Assembly (NCBI RefSeq): GCF_000949475.1
Contig: NZ_JRHC01000001.1
Coordinates: forward strand, 1,860,001 to 1,924,000
From: Draconibacterium sediminis
GTDB lineage: Bacteria; Bacteroidota; Bacteroidia; Bacteroidales; Prolixibacteraceae
Reading direction: 5' to 3'
Length of the DNA: 64,000 nt
Below the pieces are notes generated by a model, which searched no databases, was not told where the DNA came from, and saw nothing but the letters and a program-made list of their open reading frames with translations. This document shows, piece after piece, positions 1 through 9,578 of the stretch. Both the position numbers and the translations under genes were made by a program. The stretch's first letter is position 1; the number at the start of each line of letters is the position of its first letter.

Positions 1-19
1 ACTTTCGGGTTAAGTTTTG

Positions 20-55
20 AAAAAAGGAAACAATCGCTATAATTGATCCTTTTTT
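20..55 (+). terminator. Terminator of an upstream gene outside the window
   Basis: A-rich left arm AAAAAAGGA (20-28) pairs with TCCTTTTTT (47-55), and an inner CAAT/ATTG pairing closes a short loop, with one small bulge. The right arm ends in a run of six T. This is the form of an intrinsic terminator read on the + strand. A TAA at 11-13 could be the stop of the gene it serves, but too little of that gene is visible to say. Confidence 0.55.
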
Positions 56-122
56 GAGCGGTTTTTCGAATTTGTTTCTGCAATTTGACGATTCTGTTAC
101 AGTAACCAAGCTATCAGTTAAA

Positions 123-130
123 TAAATTTG
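123..130 (+). promoter_or_regulatory. Possible -7 box for the first GH43 gene
   Basis: TAAATTTG matches the Bacteroidota -7 consensus TAnnTTTG and lies 35 bases before the ATG at 165. I see no clear -33 TTG at the expected distance and no TGTACA element 36 bases upstream, so this promoter, if real, does not belong to the set shared by other units here. Confidence 0.35.
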
Positions 131-164
131 TAGCAATAGAAATCAGTATATAAACTACATACAA

Positions 165-2360
165 ATGAATAAATCAAAACCTAAGTCAGTAGTGACAATG
201 CTAAAATGTCTCCTGTTTTTTGCCGTACTGTTTCCAATCGTTTCGTGTCAAAACAAAACACCACAAACTGATGCCTATCTGTTTACCTATTTTACGGGTA
301 ATGGGCCGGGGGGTGAGGCCATTCGCTATGCGGTAAGTACCGATGGTTATAACTATCGTGCACTAAACAACAACCAGCCGGTTTTGGATTCCAAAAAAAT
401 AAGTACGTCGGGTGGTGTTCGCGATCCGCACATTTTACGTGGCGCCGATGGTAAAACCTTTTACATGGTTGCCACCGATTTATATGTGCCCGAACAAGGC
501 TGGAATAATTTCGCGATGATCTTGATGAAATCGACAGATCTGATTAACTGGAAAACAACAGTAATTAATATTCCTGAGACGTACCCCGAAGAGTATGGTG
601 ATGTAGACCGTGTTTGGGCACCGCAAACCATTTACGATAAAGCCACAGGAAAATATATGGTTTACTGGTCGATGAAATACAGTGGTTCCCATCCTGATAT
701 TATTTATTATGCCTATGCCAATAAGGATTTTAGTGGTTTCGAGGCAGCACCAAAACAGTTGTTATACAATCCAACCAACAATGCTTGTATCGACGGGGAT
801 ATTATTGAAAAAGACGGTAAGTTCTATTTTTTCCACAAGTCGGAAAGTGGTGCACCGGGAATAAAACTGGCTATTTCTGATAAACTCACAGAAGGGTACA
901 CGTATCCGAATTTTGATCGTGTGGATAAAGAAACGGAACGGGTGGAAGGCTCAGGCGTTTTCAAACTGAATAATTCTGATGAATATATACTAATGTACGA
1001 TGTTTATACCAACGGCCGCTACCAGTTTACAAAAAGCCCTGATTTACAACATTTCGAAGTGATCGACGAGGAGATTTCGATGAATTTTCACCCGCGGCAC
1101 GGTACGGTAATGCCGATTACTACAGAAGAGTATAATCGTTTAATGGCAACTTATGCTAAAACCAACGATTTGTTTATTGATGTCACTGCCGATCAGTTAA
1201 AAAGGAACAATGTACTTATTAACGGGGAGGAAAAGACGATTTATCTTCCTGTAAAAGTAGGCACAGATTTAAGCACATTTGATCCGCAGTTTACCGCCTG
1301 GCGAGGTATTACAGTTGCGCCGCAAGGCCCGCAGGACTTTTCGAAAGGTGCAGTTGACTATACATTTACCATTGTTGGGCAGGAGCCGGTGGTTTACAAC
1401 GTAGCCGCATCAGAACACCATAACCCTGCGTTGGTTGGGTTTTATGCCGATCCGCAAGTGTTGTATTCCAACAAAACCGGGAAATACTACATCTACCCAA
1501 CTTCTGACGGATTTCCGGGTTGGTCGGGCTACTATTTCAAAGTGTTTTCTTCTGATGATTTAGTGAACTGGAAAGATGAGGGCAAAATTCTGGATATGAA
1601 AGCCGGCGATGTGCCGTGGGCTGACGGCAGCTCGTGGGCACCAACCATTGTGGAAAAGAAAGTGGGTGACGATTATAAATACTACTACTATTTCAGCGGA
1701 AACTATGTGGCCGGAGGAGGCAAACAAATTGGGGTAGCGATTGCCGATGATCCAACCGGACCGTTTGTTGCCAGGAAAGAGCCGATGATCAAGGAATCTC
1801 CTGCAGGCAGGGGACAACAAATCGATCCTTGTGCTTTTATCGATCCAGTTTCAGGTAAAGCATACATCTACTGGGGTAATGGTTATCTGGCAGCAGCAGA
1901 GCTGAATGACGATATGCTTTCGATCAAAAAGGAAACAATAAAAGTTTTAACGCCAAAAGGAGGAACGCTTGCTGATTATGCTTTCCGCGAAGGAATTTAT
2001 GTGATTTACCGCGAAGGGACTTATTATTTTATGTGGTCGGTTGATGATACCGGTTCACCAAACTATCATGTTGCCTACGGAACTTCCAAATCGCCAATGG
2101 GGCCAATTAAAGTGGCCGAAAACCTAATTGTACTCATTCAGGATGCAGACAACAGTATATACGGAACCGGACACCACTCGGTACTTCAGGTGCCCGGTAA
2201 AGACGAATGGTATATTGTGTATCATCGAATCAATGCAAAGCATTTAAAAGATGGTCCCGGATATCACCGCGAAGTTTGTATCGATAAAATGGAATTCAAT
2301 GAAGATGGTACCATTAAACCTGTTTTCCCGACTATTAGCGGAATAGATCCTGTTCAATAA
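165..2360 (+). CDS. Two-domain GH43-type glycoside hydrolase, lipoprotein
   Basis: 731 residues with a lipoprotein signal peptide (lipobox IVSC, Cys28). Two five-bladed-propeller GH43-type modules lie in tandem. The N-terminal one (about 38-330) has a VRDPH motif with Asp87. The C-terminal one (about 420-725) has YADPQ with Asp429, IDPC with Asp554 and an REG motif near Glu609, which fit the base, pKa-modulating and acid residues of GH43. A linker of about 90 residues separates them. GH43 enzymes remove arabinofuranose, xylose or galactose; I cannot assign the subfamily. The C-terminal module looks complete; the N-terminal one is less typical and may be a binding or second catalytic unit. It stands alone between two terminators. 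Confidence 0.85.
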   Translation: MNKSKPKSVVTMLKCLLFFAVLFPIVSCQNKTPQTDAYLFTYFTGNGPGGEAIRYAVSTDGYNYRALNNNQPVLDSKKISTSGGVRDPHILRGADGKTFYMVATDLYVPEQGWNNFAMILMKSTDLINWKTTVINIPETYPEEYGDVDRVWAPQTIYDKATGKYMVYWSMKYSGSHPDIIYYAYANKDFSGFEAAPKQLLYNPTNNACIDGDIIEKDGKFYFFHKSESGAPGIKLAISDKLTEGYTYPNFDRVDKETERVEGSGVFKLNNSDEYILMYDVYTNGRYQFTKSPDLQHFEVIDEEISMNFHPRHGTVMPITTEEYNRLMATYAKTNDLFIDVTADQLKRNNVLINGEEKTIYLPVKVGTDLSTFDPQFTAWRGITVAPQGPQDFSKGAVDYTFTIVGQEPVVYNVAASEHHNPALVGFYADPQVLYSNKTGKYYIYPTSDGFPGWSGYYFKVFSSDDLVNWKDEGKILDMKAGDVPWADGSSWAPTIVEKKVGDDYKYYYYFSGNYVAGGGKQIGVAIADDPTGPFVARKEPMIKESPAGRGQQIDPCAFIDPVSGKAYIYWGNGYLAAAELNDDMLSIKKETIKVLTPKGGTLADYAFREGIYVIYREGTYYFMWSVDDTGSPNYHVAYGTSKSPMGPIKVAENLIVLIQDADNSIYGTGHHSVLQVPGKDEWYIVYHRINAKHLKDGPGYHREVCIDKMEFNEDGTIKPVFPTISGIDPVQ

Positions 2361-3009
2361 CTTTTGCAGGGAAAAGGAATAAACTAGTTTTAAAACGATC
2401 TGTGAATCTATTATATTAGTCCAATAAGCTGTAACGCATATTTTGTACTAGTCATATAAAAAAAGAAAAGCAACAAACTAATTTAGTTTATTGCTTTTTG
2501 TTTGGTGCCCAGAACAAGGACATGATTTATTTCGTAATGCGCTAATTGTCAGTGATTTTTATTCCTGTTTCTTTTAGTGGTCCCTTTAGGGTAACTCTAT
2601 AAATACTTGTTGTTTAATAATTCAAATATCGTCTAAATATACTAAATTTTATGTAGTTCCAATAATGTGAATTTAAGATTCTTGAGAAATTTGGGAGTTT
2701 TGTTTTGGAGAATTCACACACTATTTTAATGTTCAAATAGGAGGAATTATTAAGCTCTCAGTAAACACGATAATCACAGCTGTTATTCCCACTGGGATTA
2801 TGACTTGATCCTGCATGTAAACAAAGTTTAAAAGAATGGATTGGTGGCATAAGCAAATTTTATCGAATTCAATAATTTTATAATAATCTTGAATTTATCG
2901 ATTGCATTTAAACGAGCAAATGTTAAAAGAGATGACAGATTAATGTTTTGTTTAAGTAGTTTAAATTGAGTGTGATATTATTTTTTCATTTCATTAAGCT
3001 GTATGATCC
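2361..3009. other. Long intergenic region without a gene
   Basis: I find no convincing coding sequence on either strand. It holds the terminator at 2466-2498. A short palindrome, TCCCA-C-TGGGA (2787-2797), resembles the core of the hairpin after the third GH27 gene at 39837-39862. The rest is AT-rich and structureless by eye. The promoter of the first GH27 gene follows from 3010. Confidence 0.6.
2466..2498 (+). terminator. Intrinsic terminator after the two-domain GH43 gene
   Basis: A 15-base left arm (2466-2480) pairs with 2484-2498 with one mismatch around a three-base ATT loop. The right arm ends in TTTT and further T follow. Flanking A and T runs would let it work in both directions. Confidence 0.75.
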
Positions 3010-3064
3010 GGCAAAAACTATGTTCAAATGAACAAGCCAAAATTATCTTTGATAGATATTTTTG
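3010..3064 (+). promoter_or_regulatory. Candidate regulator-controlled promoter, unit A
   Basis: GGC at 3010-3012, then TGTTCA at 3021 within a perfect inverted repeat TGTTCA-AA-TGAACA (3021-3034), then TATTTTTG at 3057-3064. The distance from TGT to the TAnnTTTG box is 36 bases and from GGC to TGT is 11 bases, the same geometry as before the genes at 7936 and 44480 and within one base at 35402. The GH27 start codon follows 42 bases after the box. Confidence 0.55.
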
Positions 3065-3105
3065 TGTTTGATATTTACATTTTCTAATTCAATAAATCAC
3101 ATTTG

Positions 3106-4491
3106 ATGAAAAAGGTTTTTTCACTTTGCTTTTTTATATCCGTTATAGCGTTTTCTGTCCAAGGGCAAAGGTTCGATTTTAAGAACTGGGCCGAAACACC
3201 TCCAATGGGATGGAATAGTTATAATTGTTACGGTGCAGCTGTTCAGGAAAAAGAAGTAAAAGCCAATGCCGATTACATGGCTGAAAAATTAAAGAATTTA
3301 GGTTGGGAATATGTAGTAATTGATTATTGCTGGTCGTACCCGCATCCACCAAACAGTACCCAAAATAATCCGCCACAATTTCGTTTAAGTAAAGATAATG
3401 CGCCGGTACCTTGGCTGGCAATGGACGAGTGGGGAAGACTTTTGCCTGACCCTCGTAAATTTCCATCTACAACTGGAAATGGCAGTTACAAACAGCTTTC
3501 GGATTATATACATAGTTTGGGATTAAAATTTGGAATTCACGTAATGCGGGGAATCCCACGTCAGGCTGTATGGGCGAAATCACCTATTAAAGGAACAGAT
3601 GGAATTACTGCCGATATGATTGCTGATACAACATCAATTTGCCCATGGTTAAACCAAATGTATGGAGTTGATATGAGCAAAGCCGGTGCTCAGGAGTATT
3701 ATAACTCCTTAGCTGAGTTGTACGCCGAATGGGGAGTTGATTATATAAAAATAGATGATATAGATTTAAAAGAAGGTTATCCATATCGTGGTAGTGAGGC
3801 GGAAGCCATGCACAAAGCAATTCTGAATTGTGGACGAGAAATGGTGCTAAGTCTTTCGCTAAATATGAAGCTGGAAAATATGGAGCATGTAAAATCTATT
3901 TCAAATCTGTGGCGTATTTCAAAAGATTTTTGGGATGACTGGAATTTGCTGAAAAACCAGTTTGAATTGCTCGATAATTGGGAAGCAGCCCGGGAACCCG
4001 GGAATTGGCCTGATGCCGATATGTTACAATTGGGGTGGATTTCTCGACGTGGGCCGCATGGTCCGGAACGTGAAAGCCAGTTTACAAAAGACGAGCAAAT
4101 AACACATATGACATTGTGGTGTATTGCTAAATCGCCACTTATGATGGGGGGCGATATGCCAGATAATTCTTCATTTGTCGAAAAACTTTTAACAGCCGAT
4201 GAAGTATTGGAAGCCAATCAGAATTCTTATGATGCCAGGCAGTTGTATCGAAAAGATGGACATGTGGTTTGGACTTCAAAGATCCCTGATTCAGAAGATA
4301 TTTATGTGGCATTTTTTAATCTGAATGAAAAAACGGAAACTGTTTCTGTTGATTTCAAGGAACTTGGATTAAAAGGAAAGTGCCATGTGCGCGATCTTTG
4401 GGAAAAAGAAGATGTTGGCAACTTCAGTAAAAGTTTTAGCCACGAAGTAAATTCGCATGGTGCACAAATTTTTAAAATAAGTAAAAAATAG
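3106..4491 (+). CDS. GH27 alpha-galactosidase-like enzyme, exported
   Basis: 461 residues counted from ATG 3106; the in-frame TTG at 3103 is less likely. The signal peptide ends near VQGQ. The mature protein opens with the GH27 signature PPMGWNSY and is a TIM barrel followed by a C-terminal beta domain (about 385-461). The nucleophile is expected at Asp217 in KIDD, and the acid/base at Asp274 in RISKDFWDDW. GH27 enzymes release alpha-galactose or beta-L-arabinopyranose from non-reducing ends. It is the first gene of a unit with two sulfatases, so the substrate is probably a sulfated glycan. Two other GH27 genes (7936, 38503) are clear paralogues; all three share an insert of aromatic and proline residues after the first barrel strand. 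Confidence 0.9.
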   Translation: MKKVFSLCFFISVIAFSVQGQRFDFKNWAETPPMGWNSYNCYGAAVQEKEVKANADYMAEKLKNLGWEYVVIDYCWSYPHPPNSTQNNPPQFRLSKDNAPVPWLAMDEWGRLLPDPRKFPSTTGNGSYKQLSDYIHSLGLKFGIHVMRGIPRQAVWAKSPIKGTDGITADMIADTTSICPWLNQMYGVDMSKAGAQEYYNSLAELYAEWGVDYIKIDDIDLKEGYPYRGSEAEAMHKAILNCGREMVLSLSLNMKLENMEHVKSISNLWRISKDFWDDWNLLKNQFELLDNWEAAREPGNWPDADMLQLGWISRRGPHGPERESQFTKDEQITHMTLWCIAKSPLMMGGDMPDNSSFVEKLLTADEVLEANQNSYDARQLYRKDGHVVWTSKIPDSEDIYVAFFNLNEKTETVSVDFKELGLKGKCHVRDLWEKEDVGNFSKSFSHEVNSHGAQIFKISKK

Positions 4492-4604
4492 AACTTAGTG
4501 GAATATGGGACTTAGTGTAAAGGGTGAAAACTTTCGTAAATACGGAAATAGTAAAATCAAGTAAGTTCTATCTTATTCTGTAGAAAACAAACAATATCAA
4601 TAAA

Positions 4605-6074
4605 ATGAAAAAATTAATTAATGGATTGCTTATCGGTATAATGCTTTTTAGCATGGCCTGCACTCCAACGCAAAAAGAGCAAGAAAAGAAAGTGCCTGAA
4701 TCACCAAATGTTATTCTGGTATTGGTGGACGACATGGGGTACGGCGACCTGAGTTTTTACGGGCAAAAAACCCTTTCAACCCCAATCATCGATAAAATGG
4801 CAACCGAGGGTATGCATTTTACTAATATGTATACCGGCTCAACAGTTTGTGCACCATCGCGGGCTTCCCTAATGACTGGTAAACATACCGGACACACTAA
4901 TGTTCGTGGGAATTTACCTGCTCAATTACTTAGCGACGATGAGTTAACCATTGCCAAAGTATTCAAGAATGCTGGTTATGTTACGGGTGGAATTGGAAAA
5001 TGGGGGATCGGTCACCCTCCTCCATCCGATGATCCTCAGAAAAAAGGTTTCGACTATTTTTATGGTTACATAAACATGTGGCATGCGCATAACTTCTATC
5101 CTGAGTTTTTAATCGAAAATGGAGAAAAAGTTCCGTTAAAAAACAAAACTACTTTGGTTGATGGAAAAAATCCTTGGGCCGACATGCCTGAAGGAACTGG
5201 TGTTGCTGCTGTTCGCGAAGAGTATGTTCACAACCTGTTTGATAAAAAAGCTATTGACTTTATTGAAGAGAATAAGGACAACAAATTTTTCTTATACATG
5301 GCTTATAATGTTCCGCATGCCAACAATGAAGGAGGTCCTTTTGCAGGCGACGGAATGGAAGTTCCCGATTATTATGAGTTTGCTGAAAAAGATTGGCCAC
5401 AACCCGAGAAAGGTTTTGCATCGATGATTCGGAACATAGATAATTCAGTTGGAATGTTATTGGACAAGGTTAAAGAACTTGGATTGGATGAAAATACCAT
5501 GGTAATTTTTTGTTCGGATAATGGGCCACACCAAGAGGGGCGTCATGTCATGGAATTTTTTAACTCAAACCGTGAATTACGCGGAATGAAGCGCGATTTT
5601 TACGATGGTGGTGTTAAAACGCCATTTATCGTTCGTTGGCCTGGTTCAGTTAAAGCTGGTTCAAAATCGGAACAAACTTTTGCTTTCTGGGATTTCTTAC
5701 CAACGTTTGCCGATCTGGTTGGAGGTGAAAAGCCTGTCGAGACAGACGGTATTTCTTTCCTTCCAACTTTGCTCGGAGAAGAACAAGCGGTAGAGCACGA
5801 TTATTTATACTGGGAATTTTTCGAATTGGGAGGTAAACAAGCCATTCTAAAGGGAAATTGGAAAGCAGTGAAGTTGAATGTTCGCGGACCAAAAGAAAAA
5901 GTGATTTTCGAATTATATAATCTTGAATCGGATCCGGAAGAAACAAACAACATAGCTGATCAGCATCCTGAGTTAGTAAAAGAATTTGAAGAGTTATTCC
6001 TTTCTGCCCGTGATGAGTTTGCAGTAACACCACTATTTGAGTCAGATGGAAAGGAAGTAGAAACTCCTTTTTAA
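4605..6074 (+). CDS. S1-family sulfatase, lipoprotein
   Basis: 489 residues; lipobox FSMAC with Cys19. The formylglycine motif CAPSR starts at Cys82, the metal ligands Asp42-Asp43 lie in LVDDMGYGD, and a second metal site is in CSDNGPH. The length and the TGKHTGHTNVRGN segment match arylsulfatase-A-like members, close in style to the S1_16 group from memory, which would fit galactose sulfates; this subfamily call is tentative. Formylglycine formation needs a maturase that is not in this window. It lies 113 bases after the GH27 gene and 16 bases before the next sulfatase. Confidence 0.93.
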   Translation: MKKLINGLLIGIMLFSMACTPTQKEQEKKVPESPNVILVLVDDMGYGDLSFYGQKTLSTPIIDKMATEGMHFTNMYTGSTVCAPSRASLMTGKHTGHTNVRGNLPAQLLSDDELTIAKVFKNAGYVTGGIGKWGIGHPPPSDDPQKKGFDYFYGYINMWHAHNFYPEFLIENGEKVPLKNKTTLVDGKNPWADMPEGTGVAAVREEYVHNLFDKKAIDFIEENKDNKFFLYMAYNVPHANNEGGPFAGDGMEVPDYYEFAEKDWPQPEKGFASMIRNIDNSVGMLLDKVKELGLDENTMVIFCSDNGPHQEGRHVMEFFNSNRELRGMKRDFYDGGVKTPFIVRWPGSVKAGSKSEQTFAFWDFLPTFADLVGGEKPVETDGISFLPTLLGEEQAVEHDYLYWEFFELGGKQAILKGNWKAVKLNVRGPKEKVIFELYNLESDPEETNNIADQHPELVKEFEELFLSARDEFAVTPLFESDGKEVETPF

Positions 6075-6090
6075 GAGCCAAAGTTGAAAA

Positions 6091-7506
6091 ATGAAAATAA
6101 CCAGATCAATAATAGCAGTTTTCCTTATAGGTTTATCTATTTTGTCATGCGGTGCACGAGAGATAGTAGCCGAGCAAAACGAAAACAAACCCTATAATGT
6201 CCTGTTTATAGCCATCGACGATTTAAACGATTGGACAGGTTTTGCAGGAGGACATCCGCAAGCGCAAACCCCAAACATGGATAAATTGGCCAAACAGGGG
6301 GTTGTTTTTGAAAATGCTTATTGTGCCGCCTCGGTTTGCAATCCGTCGCGTGCAGCTTTAATGAGTGGATATCGACCATCAACAACAGGTGTATATGGAA
6401 ATGGCACCCAAATGCGGGATTCTGAAGTGTTAAAAGATGCATTAACTATTCCGCAATGGTTTTCGAAACATGGTTATTTTACAACGGCGCGTGGTAAGAT
6501 CTTTCATTCGGCAAATGGCGAAAAAGCGGATACCATTTCGTGGGATAAATGGGTACAAACCACAGGTGGATACGGAGCTGTTAAAAAACAAGCTGGTTAC
6601 TTGGTAAATGGGATACCAAAAGGAGAAGCCGATGAAAATTTTGATTGGGGACCAACCGATGCAGCATTCGAAGAAACGCAGGATTATATTACCGCCAAAT
6701 GGGCTGCCGACCAGCTGGATAAGGACTACGACAAACCATTCTTTTTGGCTTGTGGAATTTTTCGTCCGCACCTTAAATGGCATGTTCCGCGAGAGTTTTT
6801 CGATAAGTTTCCTGAAGAAGAAATGATCTTACCCGAGGTAAATGAAAACGACTATGACGATATTCCAAATTCAGCGCTTGGTCCATCAAAAAATTACTTC
6901 GCTGCAAAAAAATATAAAAAGCAGCAAGCGGCTGTTCAGGCGTACCTGGCATGTATTAATTATGCCGATGCTTGTGTTGGAGTCGTTTTGGATGCATTGG
7001 CAAATAGCAAATACGCCAACAATACTATAGTTGTACTCTGGGGCGACCACGGCTGGCATTTGGGCGAAAAGCTTCGTTACAAGAAATTTACCCTTTGGGA
7101 AGAGGCCTGCAACATGCCACTAATTTTTAAAGTTCCTGGTGTTACTGAGGCTGGTTCTCGTTGCAACAATCCGGTAAGTTTAATGGATTTATATCCAACG
7201 CTTTCAGAATTGTGTGGCTTGCCTAAAAATGCTAAAAACGAGGGCAATAGTATTGTCCCTTTATTAAAAAATGTAAATGCTGACTGGGATAAACCAGCAC
7301 TTACGACACTCGGATTTAACCGTCACACTGTGCGCAATAAAAAGTGGCGGTATATAAGATATCAGGATGGTGTGGAGGAATTGTACAACCATGAAAATGA
7401 CCCGTTGGAATGGAAGAATCTGGCGAATGATCCACAGTTCAACTCAGTCAAGAATGAAATGAAAAAATACCTTCCAAAGGTCAATCATTATGAAGTAGAA
7501 AATTAA
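6091..7506 (+). CDS. S1-family sulfatase, iduronate-2-sulfatase-like, lipoprotein
   Basis: 471 residues; lipobox ILSC with Cys20. The formylglycine motif is CNPSR at Cys83, and Asp43-Asp44 stand in AIDDLNDW, a form typical of iduronate-2-sulfatase-like (S1_7-type) enzymes. GDHGWHLGE carries the second metal site. It is only about 30% alike to its neighbour by eye, so the pair probably removes sulfate at different positions. Last gene of unit A; a strong terminator follows at 7569. Confidence 0.93.
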   Translation: MKITRSIIAVFLIGLSILSCGAREIVAEQNENKPYNVLFIAIDDLNDWTGFAGGHPQAQTPNMDKLAKQGVVFENAYCAASVCNPSRAALMSGYRPSTTGVYGNGTQMRDSEVLKDALTIPQWFSKHGYFTTARGKIFHSANGEKADTISWDKWVQTTGGYGAVKKQAGYLVNGIPKGEADENFDWGPTDAAFEETQDYITAKWAADQLDKDYDKPFFLACGIFRPHLKWHVPREFFDKFPEEEMILPEVNENDYDDIPNSALGPSKNYFAAKKYKKQQAAVQAYLACINYADACVGVVLDALANSKYANNTIVVLWGDHGWHLGEKLRYKKFTLWEEACNMPLIFKVPGVTEAGSRCNNPVSLMDLYPTLSELCGLPKNAKNEGNSIVPLLKNVNADWDKPALTTLGFNRHTVRNKKWRYIRYQDGVEELYNHENDPLEWKNLANDPQFNSVKNEMKKYLPKVNHYEVEN

Positions 7507-7568
7507 TGTACTCTATAATAATGGATTAATTTGGTTAGTTAGTTAGTTAAATTAGTAGTTAGTTTGTT

Positions 7569-7603
7569 AAAGGACTTTTCATTTATTTGAAAGGTCCTTT
7601 TTT
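7569..7603 (+). terminator. Intrinsic terminator, end of unit A
   Basis: A 13-base left arm (7569-7581) pairs with 7588-7600 with one G-T wobble around a six-base loop, followed by three more T (six T in total). A strong terminator for the GH27-sulfatase-sulfatase unit. Confidence 0.85.
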
Positions 7604-7697
7604 AGTGTCTTAATCTGCCTCAAAAACTGATAATCAATTTAACTGAACTGAATCACTTTCTACACAGAGATTGAAATAAATTTTATCACACACTTAC

Positions 7698-7731
7698 AGA
7701 GTGTAAAAATCCTACAGAACATTTACACTCT
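7698..7731 (+). repeat. Inverted repeat, possible second terminator or regulatory site
   Basis: AGAGTGTAAA (7698-7707) and TTTACACTCT (7722-7731) form a perfect ten-base inverted repeat with a 14-base loop, followed by TTTG. It is less terminator-like than 7569-7603, and it lies about 150 bases upstream of the next promoter. Confidence 0.45.
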
Positions 7732-7832
7732 TTTGTAACTATATAAAAATAAATTGTACAAAACCTGGGTTTAATAGAAAGGCGTGCCTGTTAATGTATT
7801 GATATACAGGGAGTAGTGGGCGTATACAAAAG

Positions 7833-7887
7833 AGCAAAACAAGTGTACAACCAGATAAAAGCTTTTTAGGCTTAGAAAATATATTTG
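7833..7887 (+). promoter_or_regulatory. Candidate regulator-controlled promoter, unit B
   Basis: AGC at 7833 (GGC at other promoters), TGTACAACC at 7844, and a perfect -7 box TATATTTG at 7880-7887. Spacing is 11 and 36 bases. The start codon follows 48 bases after the box. It would drive the GH27 gene and, with no terminator before 20548, the two SusC/SusD pairs as well. Confidence 0.6.
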
Positions 7888-7935
7888 TTACTGAATTCGT
7901 GTTGAAATACCATTATAACGAAAAATAACAAATTT

Positions 7936-9363
7936 ATGAAAAAGCTAAAATACCTGGGAATTGGTATAATATTATTGGCATTTTATGCATTTGCCTTTTC
8001 TACTTCTCAAGAATCAGATTCAGTAAAAAAGAAGGTTGAGGTAAAAGTCGCACAAACACCACCATTGGGATGGAATAGCTTTGATGCTTACGACTGCCGA
8101 ATTAACGAGGAGGAATTTAGAGGTGTTGTTGATTTTATGGCTGACAATCTACTGGAATACGGTTGGGAGTATGCAGTTATAGATTATATATGGTGGCATC
8201 CCGAGCCCGGAAACTGGGATACTCCGCGTAGAAAAGGTCATCCAAATTTGCGTTATAAAAGTCCGGGCGAACCTTTATATCCAGAGTATACAACACACGA
8301 TGAATACGGTCGTTTGATTCCTTCGGTTGAACGTTTTCCATCTTCAGCAAACGGCCAGGGTTTTAAACCCATTGCCGACTATGTACACAGTAAAGGCATG
8401 AAATTCGGGATTCATATCATGAGAGGTGTACATCGTTACGCTGCTTTTCAGGATTTACCAATTAAAGGGACAGATTATACATTAAAGCAGATTGCAGAAC
8501 CCTGGGACACTTGCGCTTGGTGCAACCACATGTGGGGAGTTGATCCAACCAAACCGGGTGCTCAGGAATATTACAACTCGCTGTTCGAATTGTACGCTGA
8601 TTGGGGTGTCGATTTTATTAAGGCTGACGACACAATGTATCCGCCATACCACGAAGGCGAAATTGCAATGATGCGTAAGGCCATTGAAAACTGTGGCCGC
8701 CCGATTGTTCTAAGTTTATCATGCGGAGAAGCGCCACTTGGTCAAGCCGACCACCTTAAAGCAAATGCTAATATGTGGCGCATTTCTGCTGATTACTGGG
8801 ATAAATGGGAAAGTCTTGAACACAATTTCGATTTGCTGAATGTTTGGGCTCCACATGCTAGACCAGGTGCCTGGCCCGATGCCGATATGATTCCAATCGG
8901 AAAAATATCGCTCGACGACCGCCCGCACGGCCCGGAACGAATGACCAAATTTACAAAAGACGAGCAGCTAACCATGATGACCCTATGGAGCATTGCGCAA
9001 TCACCGTTAATGCTTGGTAACGATATGTTAGATGTTGACGATTTCACCCTTTCTCTGATTACCAATCCTGAAGTGCTGGCTGTTAACCAAAATGGAAATG
9101 ATGCACGCCAGATTTTCGAACGAAACGGACAACGTTTCTGGATATCAACCGACAAAGAAACCGGCGATAAGTTCATTGCGCTTTTTAACCTGAATGAGGA
9201 AGAAAAAGAACTGGCATTTGATCTGGAATGGGATTACCTGCGTGATGCTTACACTTTGCGTGATTTATGGAAGCGGAAAGATATGGGAACAGTAAAAGGA
9301 AAAGTGAAAGCAAAACTGCCTGCACATGGGGCAGCATTATATCGCTTATCAAAAGTTCAATAA
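7936..9363 (+). CDS. GH27 alpha-galactosidase-like enzyme, exported
   Basis: 475 residues. An N-terminal hydrophobic segment (about 5-22) is followed by a Lys/Val-rich stretch and then TPPLGWNSF. The predicted nucleophile is Asp231 (KADD) and the acid/base Asp286 (RISADYWDKW). A C-terminal beta domain ends at HGAALYRL. There is no lipobox Cys, and the cleavage site is unclear, so it is either a periplasmic protein or anchored by an uncleaved helix. It heads the transcription unit that continues into the SusC/SusD genes, which suggests that it acts on the fragments those genes import. Activity on alpha-galactose is the family expectation, not shown here. Confidence 0.88.
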   Translation: MKKLKYLGIGIILLAFYAFAFSTSQESDSVKKKVEVKVAQTPPLGWNSFDAYDCRINEEEFRGVVDFMADNLLEYGWEYAVIDYIWWHPEPGNWDTPRRKGHPNLRYKSPGEPLYPEYTTHDEYGRLIPSVERFPSSANGQGFKPIADYVHSKGMKFGIHIMRGVHRYAAFQDLPIKGTDYTLKQIAEPWDTCAWCNHMWGVDPTKPGAQEYYNSLFELYADWGVDFIKADDTMYPPYHEGEIAMMRKAIENCGRPIVLSLSCGEAPLGQADHLKANANMWRISADYWDKWESLEHNFDLLNVWAPHARPGAWPDADMIPIGKISLDDRPHGPERMTKFTKDEQLTMMTLWSIAQSPLMLGNDMLDVDDFTLSLITNPEVLAVNQNGNDARQIFERNGQRFWISTDKETGDKFIALFNLNEEEKELAFDLEWDYLRDAYTLRDLWKRKDMGTVKGKVKAKLPAHGAALYRLSKVQ

Positions 9364-9578
9364 TAACTTATCAAAAATCTAATGTTTATGAAAAAAACTA
9401 TTCGAATGAAAAACCTAAAAGAACATTTACAAGGAAGTCCTTAATTCTCTTTTATAATGACTAAGCCAAGGTCAATTCAATTTTTATCAAAACAAACGAT
9501 GGAAAGTCGCATATAAAACCTACTTATCTAAAACCATTGGGGCTTTTCAGTAAGGAATTGATTAACTAATAATTTAAA

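Larger units (their letters stand above)
7507..7832. other. Intergenic region between units A and B
   Basis: No gene found. It contains the terminator at 7569-7603, a second inverted repeat at 7698-7731, a TGTACAAAACC copy at 7755-7765 and GTATACAAAAG at 7822-7832. The last two resemble the operator-like TGTACAA at 7844 and could be auxiliary sites. Confidence 0.6.

Noticed and set aside
3103-3105. TTG as start of the first GH27 gene
   Set aside because: ATG follows immediately at 3106 and gives a normal signal peptide.
3777-4217. Open reading frame of 146 codons on the - strand, with a similar one at 8793-9176
   Set aside because: Both lie opposite the same part of two GH27 genes, and their similarity mirrors the conservation of GH27. 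No signal or motif supports translation.
9388-9441. 18-codon frame MKKTIRMKNLKEHLQGSP between GH27 and SusC
   Set aside because: It resembles the opening of some SusC genes but is too short to support; it could be a leader or remnant.
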